DNA from: Gymnodinialimonas ulvae
GTDB taxonomy: Bacteria; Pseudomonadota; Alphaproteobacteria; Rhodobacterales; Rhodobacteraceae
Direction of reading: 5' to 3'
DNA: 64,000 bases
NCBI RefSeq assembly: GCF_037543845.1
Contig: NZ_JBBIFX010000003.1
Location: 1-64,000 of the forward strand
The notes under the pieces were generated by a model. It made no database searches, was not told the origin of the DNA, and saw nothing but the letters and a program-made list of their open reading frames with translations. Below are positions 26,520 to 35,095 of this stretch, piece by piece (positions within the stretch are counted from its first letter, which is position 1; the number at the start of each line of letters is the position of its first letter). A program made the position numbers and the translations under genes.

Positions 26520-26842
26520 CGGAATTCCGCACCTTCGAAGCCAGCGACGCACCCTGGACAGCCATCGGGTTCGCCTTCGGGATCTTCTACGGGGCCATGT
26601 TCATCTTCCTCTTCGCCTTCTGGGGGCTGGATGGGATGCTGCTGCTCTTCATAATCGGATTGCCCTTCCTCGCTGTCCAATTGATCCTGTACATCGGCGT
26701 GGACCGCTTCGCAAAATGGCGTCACCGCGACGTTGCGCCGAAACCACCGACGGCGTGGCTCCGACATCACTCGATTTCTTTCGGGTCTGCCATCGGCGCG
26801 AGCCTCGCGCTTGTCTGGGTATTTGCGGCGGTTCGCCTATGA
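26516..26842 (+). CDS. small three-helix membrane protein between the two permeases
   Basis: This 108-residue open frame starts at ATG 26516, overlapping the permease-1 stop by 4 bp, and its own stop overlaps the permease-2 start by 4 bp. It has about three hydrophobic helices: WTAIGFAFGIFYGAMFIFLF, then MLLLFIIGLPFLAVQLILYI and a C-terminal ASLALVWVFAAV, with a basic linker between the second and third. Tight coupling on both sides argues that it is translated and linked to the transporter. NupN/O/P/Q-type systems do not normally have such a subunit. I recognise no family. Confidence 0.72.
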   Translation: MTEFRTFEASDAPWTAIGFAFGIFYGAMFIFLFAFWGLDGMLLLFIIGLPFLAVQLILYIGVDRFAKWRHRDVAPKPPTAWLRHHSISFGSAIGASLALVWVFAAVRL

Positions 26843-27762
26843 TCGTCGATCCCGTCACCCTCATCGTGGCCCTGATCACGATCTCCACCCCGGTGCTTCT
26901 GGCCGCGCTTGGCGAGTTGGTGGTTGAGAAATCCGGCGTCCTGAACCTCGGCGTCGAGGGCATGATGATCATGGGCGCGGTCTGCGGCTCTATCGTCGCC
27001 CATCAGACGCAATCTCCGACACTGGCTTTTCTTGCGGGCATGGCGGGGGCCGCGGCCTTGTCGTTCATCTTTGCGATCCTGACGCAATTCCTGATGTCGA
27101 ACCAGGTCGCCTCCGGCCTTGCGCTCACGCTCTTCGGGCTTGGCCTCGCCGCCCTTCTGGGCGTCGGATACGAAGGCCAGCCGATCCCGGAGGTCTCCAA
27201 ACCCTTCCCCGAAGCGCTGCGCGAGATCGACACAGTCGGACCCATCCTGCTCAGCCATGATTTTGTGACCTACCTGGCCGTCTTTGCCGTTTTCGCCATC
27301 TGGTACGTCCTGCGCCACACCCGCGTGGGCCTGATCCTTCGTGCGGTCGGCGAAAGCCACGATGCCGCCCATGCCCTTGGCTACAAGGTGGTGCGCATCC
27401 GCATCCTCGCCATCCTCTTCGGTGGCGCGATGGCGGGGCTCGGCGGCGCATTCCTGTCGGTCGTCTATGTCGAAAACTGGGTGCAGGGCATGACCGCAGG
27501 CGCGGGCTGGATCGCACTGGCGCTGGTGGTCTTCGCGGCGTGGAAACCCGGCCGCGTGCTCTTTGGCGCCTGGCTCTTCGGCGGTATCGCCGCGCTGCAA
27601 TTGCGGCTGCAAGCGGCCGAGGTCGGCGTGCCCGTCGCATTGCTTGACGCCTCGCCCTACCTCGTGACCATCATCGTGCTGGTCGTCATGTCATCTGACC
27701 GCGCCCGCGCGGCCCTGAACGCCCCCGCAGCCCTTGGAAAGACCTTCCATGCCAGCGGATGA
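26839..27762 (+). CDS. ABC transporter permease 2 (nucleoside/BMP class)
   Basis: This 307-residue permease of the same superfamily as permease 1 starts at ATG 26839 in a 4-bp overlap with the small ORF. The N-terminal ALGELVVEKSGVLNLGVEGM is the hallmark of the YufQ/NupQ group. About eight hydrophobic segments follow, including RHTRVGLILRAVGESHDAAH in a cytoplasmic loop that should contact the ATPase. It is followed by 49 bp and then the substrate-binding protein. Confidence 0.92.
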   Translation: MIVDPVTLIVALITISTPVLLAALGELVVEKSGVLNLGVEGMMIMGAVCGSIVAHQTQSPTLAFLAGMAGAAALSFIFAILTQFLMSNQVASGLALTLFGLGLAALLGVGYEGQPIPEVSKPFPEALREIDTVGPILLSHDFVTYLAVFAVFAIWYVLRHTRVGLILRAVGESHDAAHALGYKVVRIRILAILFGGAMAGLGGAFLSVVYVENWVQGMTAGAGWIALALVVFAAWKPGRVLFGAWLFGGIAALQLRLQAAEVGVPVALLDASPYLVTIIVLVVMSSDRARAALNAPAALGKTFHASG

Positions 27763-27811
27763 CGCCCAACCGTTCACCAAAAACCGACCAATCCAACAGA
27801 GAGGGAAACCC

Positions 27812-28894
27812 ATGAAAACACTCACCAAACTTCTGGCCAGCGCGGCGCTGGCCACCGGCCTTGCAGGCGGCGCCATCGCACAGGATGACCCGTTCCAGGT
27901 CGGCTTCGTCTATGTCGGACCGATCGGCGATTACGGCTGGACATGGACCCACGATCAGGGCCGCCTCGCCGTCGAAGAAGCCTTCGGCGACGATGTCGAG
28001 ACGATCTTCGCCGAAAGCGTGCCGGAAGGCCCCGACGCCGAGCGCGTGATCCAGCAGATGGTGCTTGGCGGCGCCGACATGATCTTCACTACGTCGTTCG
28101 GCTATGGCGAAGCGACCAACGCGGTCGCGGGCCAGTTCCCGGACGTCCAGTTCGAACATGCCACCGGCTACCTGCGCGAGCATGACAACGTCTCGACCTA
28201 TTCCGCGCGTTTCTACGAAGGCCGCGCCGTGATCGGCCACATCGCGGGTCACATGACGGAATCGAACATCGTCGGCTACATCGCCTCTTACCCGATCCCC
28301 GAGGTCATCCGTGGCATCAACGCCGCCTACCTGCATGCCGCCGAAGTGAACCCCGATGTCGAGTTCCGCGTGGTATGGGTCTACACCTGGTTCGACCCGG
28401 CGCAGGAAGCCGAAGCCGCGCAGGCGCTCATCGATGCGGGCGCCGACGTGATCATGCAGCACACCGACTCGACCGCGCCACAGGCCACGGCCCAGGAAGC
28501 GGGCAACGTGATCACCTTCGGCCAGGCCTCCGACATGATCCAATTCGCCCCCGCGCCCCGGGTCTCGTCCATCATCGACAATTGGGGTCCCTACTACGTG
28601 CGCCGCGTGGGTGAAGCGATGGAAGGCACCTGGGCACAGTCGGATACCTGGGAAGGCATGCCCGAAGGCATGGTCGTGATCGGTGAGATGACCGAGGCGA
28701 TCCCCGAAGAGGTCCGCGCGTCGGCCACCGCGATCATGGAAGGCATCCAGGCGGGCGAATACCACCCGTTCACTGGCCCGATCAATCGTCAGGACGGCAC
28801 CGCATGGCTCGCCGATGGCGAGGTGGCCGATGACGGCACACTCGCGGGCATGGATTTCTACGTCGAAGGTATCACGGGCGAAATTCCGAACTGA
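27812..28894 (+). CDS. BMP-family ABC transporter substrate-binding protein
   Basis: This is the 360-residue periplasmic receptor of the system. ATG 27812 is preceded by AGAGGGA and starts a Sec signal peptide (MKTLTKLLASAALATGLAGG, cleavage after AIA-Q). The mature part belongs to the basic membrane protein/Med family, which binds nucleosides: VGFVYVGPIGDYGWTWTHDQ, ADMIFTTSFGYGEATN and HTDSTAPQATAQEAG. There is no lipobox cysteine, so it is soluble in the periplasm. It ends the block, followed by a strong terminator. The gene order xdhABC then transporter suggests purine ligands. Confidence 0.93.
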   Translation: MKTLTKLLASAALATGLAGGAIAQDDPFQVGFVYVGPIGDYGWTWTHDQGRLAVEEAFGDDVETIFAESVPEGPDAERVIQQMVLGGADMIFTTSFGYGEATNAVAGQFPDVQFEHATGYLREHDNVSTYSARFYEGRAVIGHIAGHMTESNIVGYIASYPIPEVIRGINAAYLHAAEVNPDVEFRVVWVYTWFDPAQEAEAAQALIDAGADVIMQHTDSTAPQATAQEAGNVITFGQASDMIQFAPAPRVSSIIDNWGPYYVRRVGEAMEGTWAQSDTWEGMPEGMVVIGEMTEAIPEEVRASATAIMEGIQAGEYHPFTGPINRQDGTAWLADGEVADDGTLAGMDFYVEGITGEIPN

Positions 28895-28920
28895 TCCGCC
28901 CAACGGATCGAACCTCGAAA

Positions 28921-28948
28921 CGGCCCGCCCCGCGCGGGCCGTTTTTTT
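28921..28948 (+). terminator. rho-independent terminator of the xdh-transporter block
   Basis: The stem CGGCCCG / CGGGCCG around a short G/C loop (28921-28941) is followed by seven T (28942-28948). It lies 27 bp after the substrate-binding-protein stop and marks the 3' end of the unit. Confidence 0.88.
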
Positions 28949-29198
28949 GTGTTCATCAGGGTTTGCGCCGGCCGCGCCGTCGCGGGGCGGGGGGGCGCGC
29001 GGGCCTTCGATGCCGGTCGACACGGCTGATGTCGGATCTTGCCTTGTCACGAAACAAAGATGCGCAGGATGAGCGCTCCATCAAGGACCAATGCGCCATG
29101 GTGCAGGGCGGAGGATGACCGTCTGCGCCGCACCGCCCAGGCGCTGCCAATGCGCTCCCCCCTTGTCCTGCGCCCGATCCCATGCGACGCCAAGACCC
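28949..29198. other. intergenic, no recognisable gene
   Basis: This stretch follows the terminator and precedes the oxidoreductase gene. It has a very G-rich patch near 28985-29000, no open frame with coding character and no clear promoter. The sequence cacgaaacaaaga near 29048 faintly resembles the tail of the dispersed element but lacks its core. Confidence 0.5.
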
Positions 29199-30278
29199 AT
29201 GACTTACGATTTCCTCGTGATCGGCGGCGGGATTGCCGGAACCTCCGCAGGTGCGGCGTTGTCCGAACAGGGCAGCGTCTGCCTTCTGGAAGGCGAAGAC
29301 GCGCTTGCCTACCACGCCTCGGGCCGGTCCGCCGCCCTTTACGAGGCGCAATACGGCCTGCCCTCGACCACCGCCCTCAACCGCGCCTCCCGTCACGCCC
29401 ATGAAACGCTGGACGGCGGCCTGTTGTCGCCGCGGGGGTTGATGTTGCTTGCCGCGCCGGGCGAAGACGACGCCTTTGCGACCGATTGCACCAAGATGCA
29501 TCTCGACCGGCTCAGCCTGTCCGAGGCGCAGGCCATTGTCCCGATCCTCGACCTCTCCCACATCACGGCCGCAGCCCACCATGCCGACGCCTGGGACATC
29601 GACACCGACCGCATGGTCCACCATTACGCCCGCCGGATCCGCGCAGGTGGCGCTGTGCACACCGGCACCCGTGTGACCGCCATAACCCGCCTGAAAAATG
29701 GTTGGCGCGTCATGGCAAATGGCACCCCATACGAGGCGCGCAACCTTGTGAATGCCGCCGGGGCCTGGGCCGATCAGATCGCGGTGCTTGCGGGCCTCGC
29801 CCCCCTTGGCCTGACCCCGCTGCGCCGGTCCATGGCACGCATGCCCGCGCCGGGCGGCCATGATGTGTCCGGCTGGCCCATGCTCTTTGGCGTCGGCGAA
29901 AGCTGGTACGCCAAGCCCGATGCCGGGGCCTGGCTGGTTTCTCCGGCGGAGGAGGGCGCGGTGGACGCCCCCCACGATGCCTATGCCGATGACATGGTCC
30001 TCGCCGAAGGCATCGCCCGCTATCAGCCCTTCGTCACCCAGGAGGTCACGCGCGTCACCGCATCCTGGGCGGGCCTGCGCACCTTCGCGCCCGACCGCAA
30101 CCTGGTGATCGGCACGGACCCCGCCGACCCTGCTTTCCTGTGGAACGCCGGTCAGGGCGGCTACGGCTTTCAAACAGCGCCCGCCGCCGCCGGGCTACTG
30201 GCCGATCTGGTTGGCAATCGTCCGCCGGACCTTGATGCGCAGACCGTTGCGCAGCTTTCTCCCTCACGTTTCCGATAG
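29199..30278 (+). CDS. FAD-dependent oxidoreductase (DAO family)
   Basis: This protein of about 359 residues starts at ATG 29199, directly before the Rossmann motif (VIGGGIAGTSAGAAL, dinucleotide-binding G-x-G-x-x-G at about 8-13). The D-amino-acid-oxidase/DadA fold continues with ALAYHASGRSAALYEAQYG, AAGAWADQIAVLAG and the C-terminal FAD contact WNAGQGGYGFQTAPAAAGLL. Such enzymes oxidise D-amino acids, glycine, sarcosine or hydroxy acids; the substrate is unclear. A longer upstream start (29091) would add 36 residues before the FAD motif and is unlikely. Confidence 0.88.
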   Translation: MTYDFLVIGGGIAGTSAGAALSEQGSVCLLEGEDALAYHASGRSAALYEAQYGLPSTTALNRASRHAHETLDGGLLSPRGLMLLAAPGEDDAFATDCTKMHLDRLSLSEAQAIVPILDLSHITAAAHHADAWDIDTDRMVHHYARRIRAGGAVHTGTRVTAITRLKNGWRVMANGTPYEARNLVNAAGAWADQIAVLAGLAPLGLTPLRRSMARMPAPGGHDVSGWPMLFGVGESWYAKPDAGAWLVSPAEEGAVDAPHDAYADDMVLAEGIARYQPFVTQEVTRVTASWAGLRTFAPDRNLVIGTDPADPAFLWNAGQGGYGFQTAPAAAGLLADLVGNRPPDLDAQTVAQLSPSRFR

Positions 30279-30350
30279 CGTCGTGCAGCCTGCGCTTGCA
30301 GCCACGGCCCATGGCCTTATCTTGCCCCGCAACTTTTAACGGAGAGCGAC

Positions 30351-30809
30351 ATGACCAACCTCAGCCTCCGCGCCGCCTGTCTCGCGGCGCTTCTGACCAT
30401 CCCCGCCACCGCAGCCGTCGCGCAATCCGCGCTCGACCGCTTCGAGGCCGCCAGCGAGCGTGTGACCCAGCTCACCTACCAGGGCATTGCAGCGCAATAC
30501 AGCGTTGACGCGTCGGTCTTCCCCGACACCGCCTGGGATCGCCCGATGCGGCGCGCCGGGCGCTGTATCCTCGATGCCTATGAAAGCGAGGTCGGCAGCG
30601 ATGGCGTCGCGCAATTCCTCACCGGCTTCGAGACCGCCCTGCAATCCGCCGCACCCGCCGATATCCTCAACGGGTCGTTTTCGGGCCAGTTGCCTGAAGG
30701 CCTGACCACCCAGCGTCAGCAGCAGATCCAGAACGAATGCGGTATGCTGGAACTTGAGATGACGCGCCTCGCGACCTCCGGCGTGCTACAAGCGTTGCAG
30801 CAGCAATGA
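30351..30809 (+). CDS. secreted protein, paralogue family member 1
   Basis: This 152-residue protein has a Sec signal peptide ending AAVAQS. After the cleavage site comes ALDRFEAASE, then a core WDRPMRRAGRC with a first cysteine, and a second cysteine in NECGMLE. It ends with a Gln-rich tail. The pattern W-x3-M-R-x-A-x2-C and the C-terminal cysteine followed by a TSG/ESG-type turn are shared with the products at 30806-31255 and 34537-35004. The family is unknown to me; two cysteines suggest one disulfide in the periplasm. GGAG lies close before the ATG. It overlaps the next gene by 4 bp. Confidence 0.75.
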   Translation: MTNLSLRAACLAALLTIPATAAVAQSALDRFEAASERVTQLTYQGIAAQYSVDASVFPDTAWDRPMRRAGRCILDAYESEVGSDGVAQFLTGFETALQSAAPADILNGSFSGQLPEGLTTQRQQQIQNECGMLELEMTRLATSGVLQALQQQ

Positions 30810-31255
30810 TGCGCGCCGTGGCGCTTGGCATCTGTCTTGCAGGCCTGCCTCTAGGGGCCAGCGCGCAATCCACATTCGAGCGGTTCGAAACCGTCGCCGT
30901 TGCAATGAATGCGCTGATGAACGAAGCTCTCGTGGCGGAAATCCCGGCGCTGGAAGGCAATCTGCCCGACCCCGAATGGGACGCTCCGATGCGCACGGCC
31001 TATACCTGCATGTACGACGGCTATGTCGCCCGCGTGGGCGAGGCCCCGGTCGCTGAAATGATCACCGGCATGGAAGATATGCTCGCGTCGATCTCTCCGA
31101 TGGAGATGCTTCAGGGCGGCGGCGCGGTGGAAAACCCGGACGGCATTTCCGATGCCGACGCGCTCGAAATCGTCGACGGCTGCAACTTGATGGACGTCTT
31201 CACGGCCCGCATGACCGAAAGCGGCGCCATGGAGATCATGATGCAGCAACAATGA
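30806..31255 (+). CDS. secreted protein, paralogue family member 2
   Basis: This 149-residue protein has a short signal peptide (MMRAVALGICLAGLPLG, cleavage near ASA-Q), then STFERFETVA, the core WDAPMRTAYTC and a second cysteine in GCNLMDVF, ending in MMQQQ. It is clearly related to the preceding gene product and to the one at 34537-35004. Its start lies in a 4-bp overlap with the first paralogue, and its stop overlaps the DUF938 gene by 4 bp. The arrangement suggests a tandem duplication. No function is known. Confidence 0.75.
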   Translation: MMRAVALGICLAGLPLGASAQSTFERFETVAVAMNALMNEALVAEIPALEGNLPDPEWDAPMRTAYTCMYDGYVARVGEAPVAEMITGMEDMLASISPMEMLQGGGAVENPDGISDADALEIVDGCNLMDVFTARMTESGAMEIMMQQQ

Positions 31256-31917
31256 CCGAAACGCCCTCCAAACGCGGGCCCGACAAGACCTACGCCGAGG
31301 GCGGCTTTTCCGATGGCCGCCTGTCCGCGCCCGCGGCCCTGCGCAATCGCGACGACATCGCCTCTGCCCTTGCCGACCTTGCCCCCGCCACGGGCCGCGC
31401 TCTGGAGATCGCGTCGGGCACCGGGGAGCACGTGATCCGCTTCGCCCGCGCCATGCCCGGTCTGACATGGCAGCCCACAGATCCCGCCGCCGACCGGCGG
31501 GCGTCCATCGTCGCATGGCGCGCGGCTGAGCCGTCGCGCAACATCCTCGATCCCGTGGATCTAGACGCCTGCACGACCGGATGGGCCGCAACCCACGGCC
31601 CGGCGGACCTGATCTTCCTGGCCAATCTGCTGCACCTTGTGACCGAGGCCGAGGCGCGCGCCTGCCTGACCGAAATGGCCCGCGCCCTCGCCCCCGGCGG
31701 ATGCGCCGCCGTCTACGGCCCGTTCCTGCGCGACGGGCAGACCACAAGCGATGGCGACGCGGCCTTCGATGCTCGCATCCGGGCCGAAAATCCCGACCGC
31801 GGCTACAAGGATATCGCCTGGGTCACGGACCTCTGGGCGGGTGCGAACCTTACCCCCGCGGCCCCGCTCGCCATGCCCGCCAACAACCTGCTTCTGGTGG
31901 CCCGCAAACCGGGCTGA
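31252..31917 (+). CDS. DUF938 family, SAM-dependent methyltransferase-like protein
   Basis: This 221-residue protein has the DUF938 signature. An AERN-like start region (SDGRLSAPAALRNRDDI) precedes the methyltransferase motif I (ALEIASGTGEHVIRFA, residues about 50-65), with later PADLIFLANLLHLV and GGCAAVYGPFLRDGQ. The fold is that of class I SAM methyltransferases. No substrate is established for the family. It is translationally coupled to the secreted pair upstream. Confidence 0.85.
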   Translation: MTETPSKRGPDKTYAEGGFSDGRLSAPAALRNRDDIASALADLAPATGRALEIASGTGEHVIRFARAMPGLTWQPTDPAADRRASIVAWRAAEPSRNILDPVDLDACTTGWAATHGPADLIFLANLLHLVTEAEARACLTEMARALAPGGCAAVYGPFLRDGQTTSDGDAAFDARIRAENPDRGYKDIAWVTDLWAGANLTPAAPLAMPANNLLLVARKPG

Positions 31918-32063
31918 TTGCTCTGATACACCGCGCACCCCCTACGTAACGTAACGGAAGGAAACCTTTCGCTTTTCCGCGCCACGACGGTTAAACTCTT
32001 GTTATTCTGGGCCTGACACACGCACGCGCAATGGCCCGCAGCATGGTTTGACGACACGCGCCT

Positions 32064-33926
32064 ATGAGCACTGAATTCCCATCCCAAGGCCAATTCGCAC
32101 CGGAAGGCCTCTTCGCCCTTCTCGAAGGGCCCGCGCTCGCGCGCCTGTCCCAGACCCCCGTGGAGCGCGGCACAAAACTGATCAGCGCGGGCAGCATGGC
32201 CGAGGCGATGTATCTGGTCGAAGCGGGCCGCTTTCGCGTCGAACGCGACGGCGTGGACCTGGCCGAAATCGGCGCTGGCTCCGTCATCGGCGAGATCGCG
32301 TTTCTGACCGGCAGCGGGCGCACCGCCGACGTCGTGGCCGCCCGCGACAGCGTCGTCTACCGCATCGACCGCGCCGCCTATGATCAGCTTTGCGCCGAGG
32401 TTGACGGCCTGCCGCAGGCCATCGCATCCGAACTGGCCGACCGATTGGCCAAGACCTCCGCACGTGTGGTGCCCGACCCGGGGCGGCCGCCCGCGCGCAC
32501 CTTCTGCATCCTGCCCTGCGCGAGCGCACCTCTGCCAGAACGCTTCGTGCCCGATCTCGCCCGCGCCATCGCCACCCACCATGCCCTCGCCGTGGTCACA
32601 GAGGCCGATTTCCGCGCCGCCCTCGGCACGCGGGCGGACCCCACCTCACCCGAGGCTATTGCCTGGATGAACGCGCAGGAACGCGGCGCGCAGGCCGTGC
32701 TCTTCGTGGCCGCGCCAGAGGCCTCCGACTGGTCCCGCGCCGCCCTGAAACAGGCCGATCAGGCCGTCTTCGTGGCCCAGGCCCACAGCTACAAAGACCC
32801 CTCCGAGATCGAAAACTTCGCGCTTCAGATCCTGCCCGAAAGCCAACGGCGTCTGGTCCTGCTACACCCGCACCGCGCGCAAAAGGCCTCCGGCACCGGG
32901 CGTTGGCTCGACACCCGGCCGGTGTTCCTGCACCACCACGTCGCACTGACCGGTGGCGACGCGGATATCGCCCGCCTGGGACGGTTCCTGTCGGGGCGTG
33001 CCATCGGCATGGTCTTGTCGGGCGGCGGCGCGTTTGGCGTTGCGCACGTCGGCGTCTTCCGCGCCATGGCAGAAGCCGGCCTGCCCGTCGATATCGTCGG
33101 CGGCACCTCCGTTGGATCAGCCATGGGCGGGGCCTTCGCGCTTGGCGTCCCGCCCGAGGAAATCGGCGGCCGGGTCGAGCAGATCTTCGTGCGCTCGGGC
33201 GCCATGCGCCGCGTCACCATCCCGAAATTTGCCTTCCTCGATCACAAGGTCCTCGATGGAGCCCTGCGGGAACACTTTCACGACGACCCGATCGAAGACC
33301 TCTGGCTGCCCTATTACGCCGTCGCCGCCGACCTGTCGTCGATGGAGAAAACCGTGATCCGCCGCGGCCCCCTTTGGGAGGCAATCCGCGCCTCTTCCGC
33401 CATCCCCGGCGTGCTGCCGCCGTTCTTCTCCCGCGAGGGGCGCATGCTGGTCGATGGCGGCTGCATCGACAACATGCCGTTCCGCACGATGCATGGGCTG
33501 AAGACCGGGCCGAATGTGATCGTGAACGTGCAGAAGGCCACCAACAAGTTGGTCCATGTGGATTACCAAAGCCTTCCGGGCCGCGCCGAATTGCTCCGCA
33601 AGACGGTGATGCCGTTTGGCAAGAAAGGCGCGCCGCGGGTGCCGGGCGTGATCTCGACCGTCATGCGCTCGCTGCTGGTGGGGCAATCCGACATGCTGAC
33701 CGATCTGGACCCGACCGACCTGATGATCCGCCCCCCGGGCCTCAAGGGGGCGGGGTTCTTGGCGTGGAACCAGCACCGTCTGTTCCACGAGATGTCCTAC
33801 AAACACGCGAGCGAGATTTTCTCGGGTGAGCGCACGGAGGAGGTCAACGAAACGGCGCTGGCTGCCCTGCGCCGCGCCGCGTCCGGGCAAATGGCGCAAG
33901 ACCTCTCCGTCGACGGCGCGGCTTGA
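32064..33926 (+). CDS. cNMP-binding-domain patatin-like phospholipase
   Basis: This 620-residue protein combines an N-terminal cyclic-nucleotide-binding domain (about 15-125; VIGEIAFLTGSGRTADV matches the phosphate-binding cassette) with a patatin domain. The patatin part has the oxyanion loop GGGAFGVAHVG (about 320), the nucleophile serine in GGTSVGSAMGG (about 347) and the catalytic aspartate in VDGGCID (about 464). The arrangement is that of neuropathy-target-esterase-like (RssA/NTE-type) lipases, which cleave phospholipids or lysophospholipids. No membrane helix is evident. A phosphate-binding arginine is visible, so cAMP or cGMP regulation is possible. It stands alone. Confidence 0.9.
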   Translation: MSTEFPSQGQFAPEGLFALLEGPALARLSQTPVERGTKLISAGSMAEAMYLVEAGRFRVERDGVDLAEIGAGSVIGEIAFLTGSGRTADVVAARDSVVYRIDRAAYDQLCAEVDGLPQAIASELADRLAKTSARVVPDPGRPPARTFCILPCASAPLPERFVPDLARAIATHHALAVVTEADFRAALGTRADPTSPEAIAWMNAQERGAQAVLFVAAPEASDWSRAALKQADQAVFVAQAHSYKDPSEIENFALQILPESQRRLVLLHPHRAQKASGTGRWLDTRPVFLHHHVALTGGDADIARLGRFLSGRAIGMVLSGGGAFGVAHVGVFRAMAEAGLPVDIVGGTSVGSAMGGAFALGVPPEEIGGRVEQIFVRSGAMRRVTIPKFAFLDHKVLDGALREHFHDDPIEDLWLPYYAVAADLSSMEKTVIRRGPLWEAIRASSAIPGVLPPFFSREGRMLVDGGCIDNMPFRTMHGLKTGPNVIVNVQKATNKLVHVDYQSLPGRAELLRKTVMPFGKKGAPRVPGVISTVMRSLLVGQSDMLTDLDPTDLMIRPPGLKGAGFLAWNQHRLFHEMSYKHASEIFSGERTEEVNETALAALRRAASGQMAQDLSVDGAA

Positions 33927-34035
33927 ACGCGCTATAATCTGCCCATTCCGCCGGAGGCCCCTGCCGATGATCAAGACAGTCTGACCCACATGTTCTGCGT
34001 CTGCCGGGCGCTTGTCTTGTCTTCGGAGCATTCCA

Positions 34036-34472
34036 TTGCACCCCATCATCCATCACGTGGTGGTCTCCGCCGACGGCTTCATCGCAGGCCGAGGCGCGGA
34101 CGTGTCCGCCTTCCCCCACTCCGGTCCCATCGCCGACGATTACCTTACCCGCCTGTCGGGCTATGCCGTCGCGATCATGGGCCGGGCCACCTATGACTTC
34201 GGTCTGGCCCATGGCCTGCCACCCGGGGCCAACCCCTATCCGCGCTGCGGACCACAACGGGGAGCCCGATCTACCTGTGCGGCGGCGGGTAACTTGCGGG
34301 GGCCATCGCCAACGCCGGGCACCTCTGCGCCCTGCGCCTGAAACGCGCGCCGGTGGTGCTGGGGGGCGGAACACCGCTGTTCTCGGGCCTTGAGACAGAG
34401 CTCCCCCTGATCCCCGACGGCCAGACGGATTACGGCGACAACCTGCTGTTTCAGGACTTCCGGATACCCTGA
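34036..34472 (+). pseudogene. decayed RibD/dihydrofolate-reductase-like gene
   Basis: The N-terminal half begins at TTG 34036 (GGAG 7 bp upstream) and reads HPIIHHVVVSADGFIAG and SGYAVAIMGRATYDFGLAHG, as in the RibD C-terminal/DHFR-like family. At GANPYP the reading frame is lost: the following family segment, SPIYLCGGG, occurs in a different frame, then a TAA at 34290-34292 interrupts it, and the rest (LAGAIANAGHLCALRLKRAP to the TGA at 34470-34472) continues intact. Compared with relatives, about 40 codons between the halves are missing. A deletion plus a nonsense change make the gene non-functional. Confidence 0.75.
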
Positions 34473-34536
34473 CTTGGCGAAGCCGAAGACCCCCGGCATG
34501 CTTTGGGGTATTAAGCCTACCCGAAGGATATCAAAC

Positions 34537-35004
34537 ATGCTCAAAGCCTCTGCCCTTACCCTGCCGGTCTTGCTTGTCACCGCCCTGCCCGCCCTCGCGC
34601 AATCCGAACTCGACCGCCTCGCCGCGGCCAGCCTCGCGGCCAGCGAAAACATGGAAGCCTTCATGGTCGGCGCCGTGCCCGAGCTTGCCGATGTGATGCC
34701 CGATTGGGCCTGGAGCGCCGAGATGCGCGACGCCGCCGCCTGCACCCTCGACGCGATCCGGGCGGAAGGCGGCGATGCCGCTGTCATCAGCTATGTCACG
34801 GAAATGGAAGCCTTTGCCGAAACCGAGATCACGTCGATGGCGCAACTGGGCGAGGCCACCCCCGTCCCGATCAGCCCCGATTTCGCCGCCGCAACCGGGC
34901 AGACCTGCGGCACCGCCGCGCTCGCCGTGCAGCTGATGGAAGACTCCGGCCTGATGACCGCGATGATGGACCCCGAAATCATGACAGTCCTGATGGGCCT
35001 CTGA
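34537..35004 (+). CDS. secreted protein, paralogue family member 3
   Basis: This 155-residue protein starts at ATG 34537 (AAGGA 9 bp upstream). Signal peptide: MLKASALTLPVLLVTALPALA. The mature protein begins QSELDRLAAAS and has the core WSAEMRDAAAC and a second cysteine in GQTCGTAAL followed by EDSGLM. These match the two adjacent paralogues 3.7 kb upstream. It is separated from them by the methyltransferase, the patatin and the decayed RibD-like gene, so it is a dispersed copy. The function is unknown. Confidence 0.75.
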   Translation: MLKASALTLPVLLVTALPALAQSELDRLAAASLAASENMEAFMVGAVPELADVMPDWAWSAEMRDAAACTLDAIRAEGGDAAVISYVTEMEAFAETEITSMAQLGEATPVPISPDFAAATGQTCGTAALAVQLMEDSGLMTAMMDPEIMTVLMGL

Positions 35005-35095
35005 CACGCGCCCCCAAACACCGCGCCCCTCCTTGAGCCTACCGGGTCTCCTCGCAGCTCACCCCTCGGCCCGCGGAACCACCACCGCGGCGCCC

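Noticed and set aside
29935..29960. ctccggcggaggag similar to part of the dispersed element
   Set aside because: It lacks the TATTTT core and encodes a normal part of the oxidoreductase.
33924..33940. TATAAT-like sequence after the patatin gene
   Set aside because: No -35 element lies at a workable distance; the only TTGAAC is four bases away.
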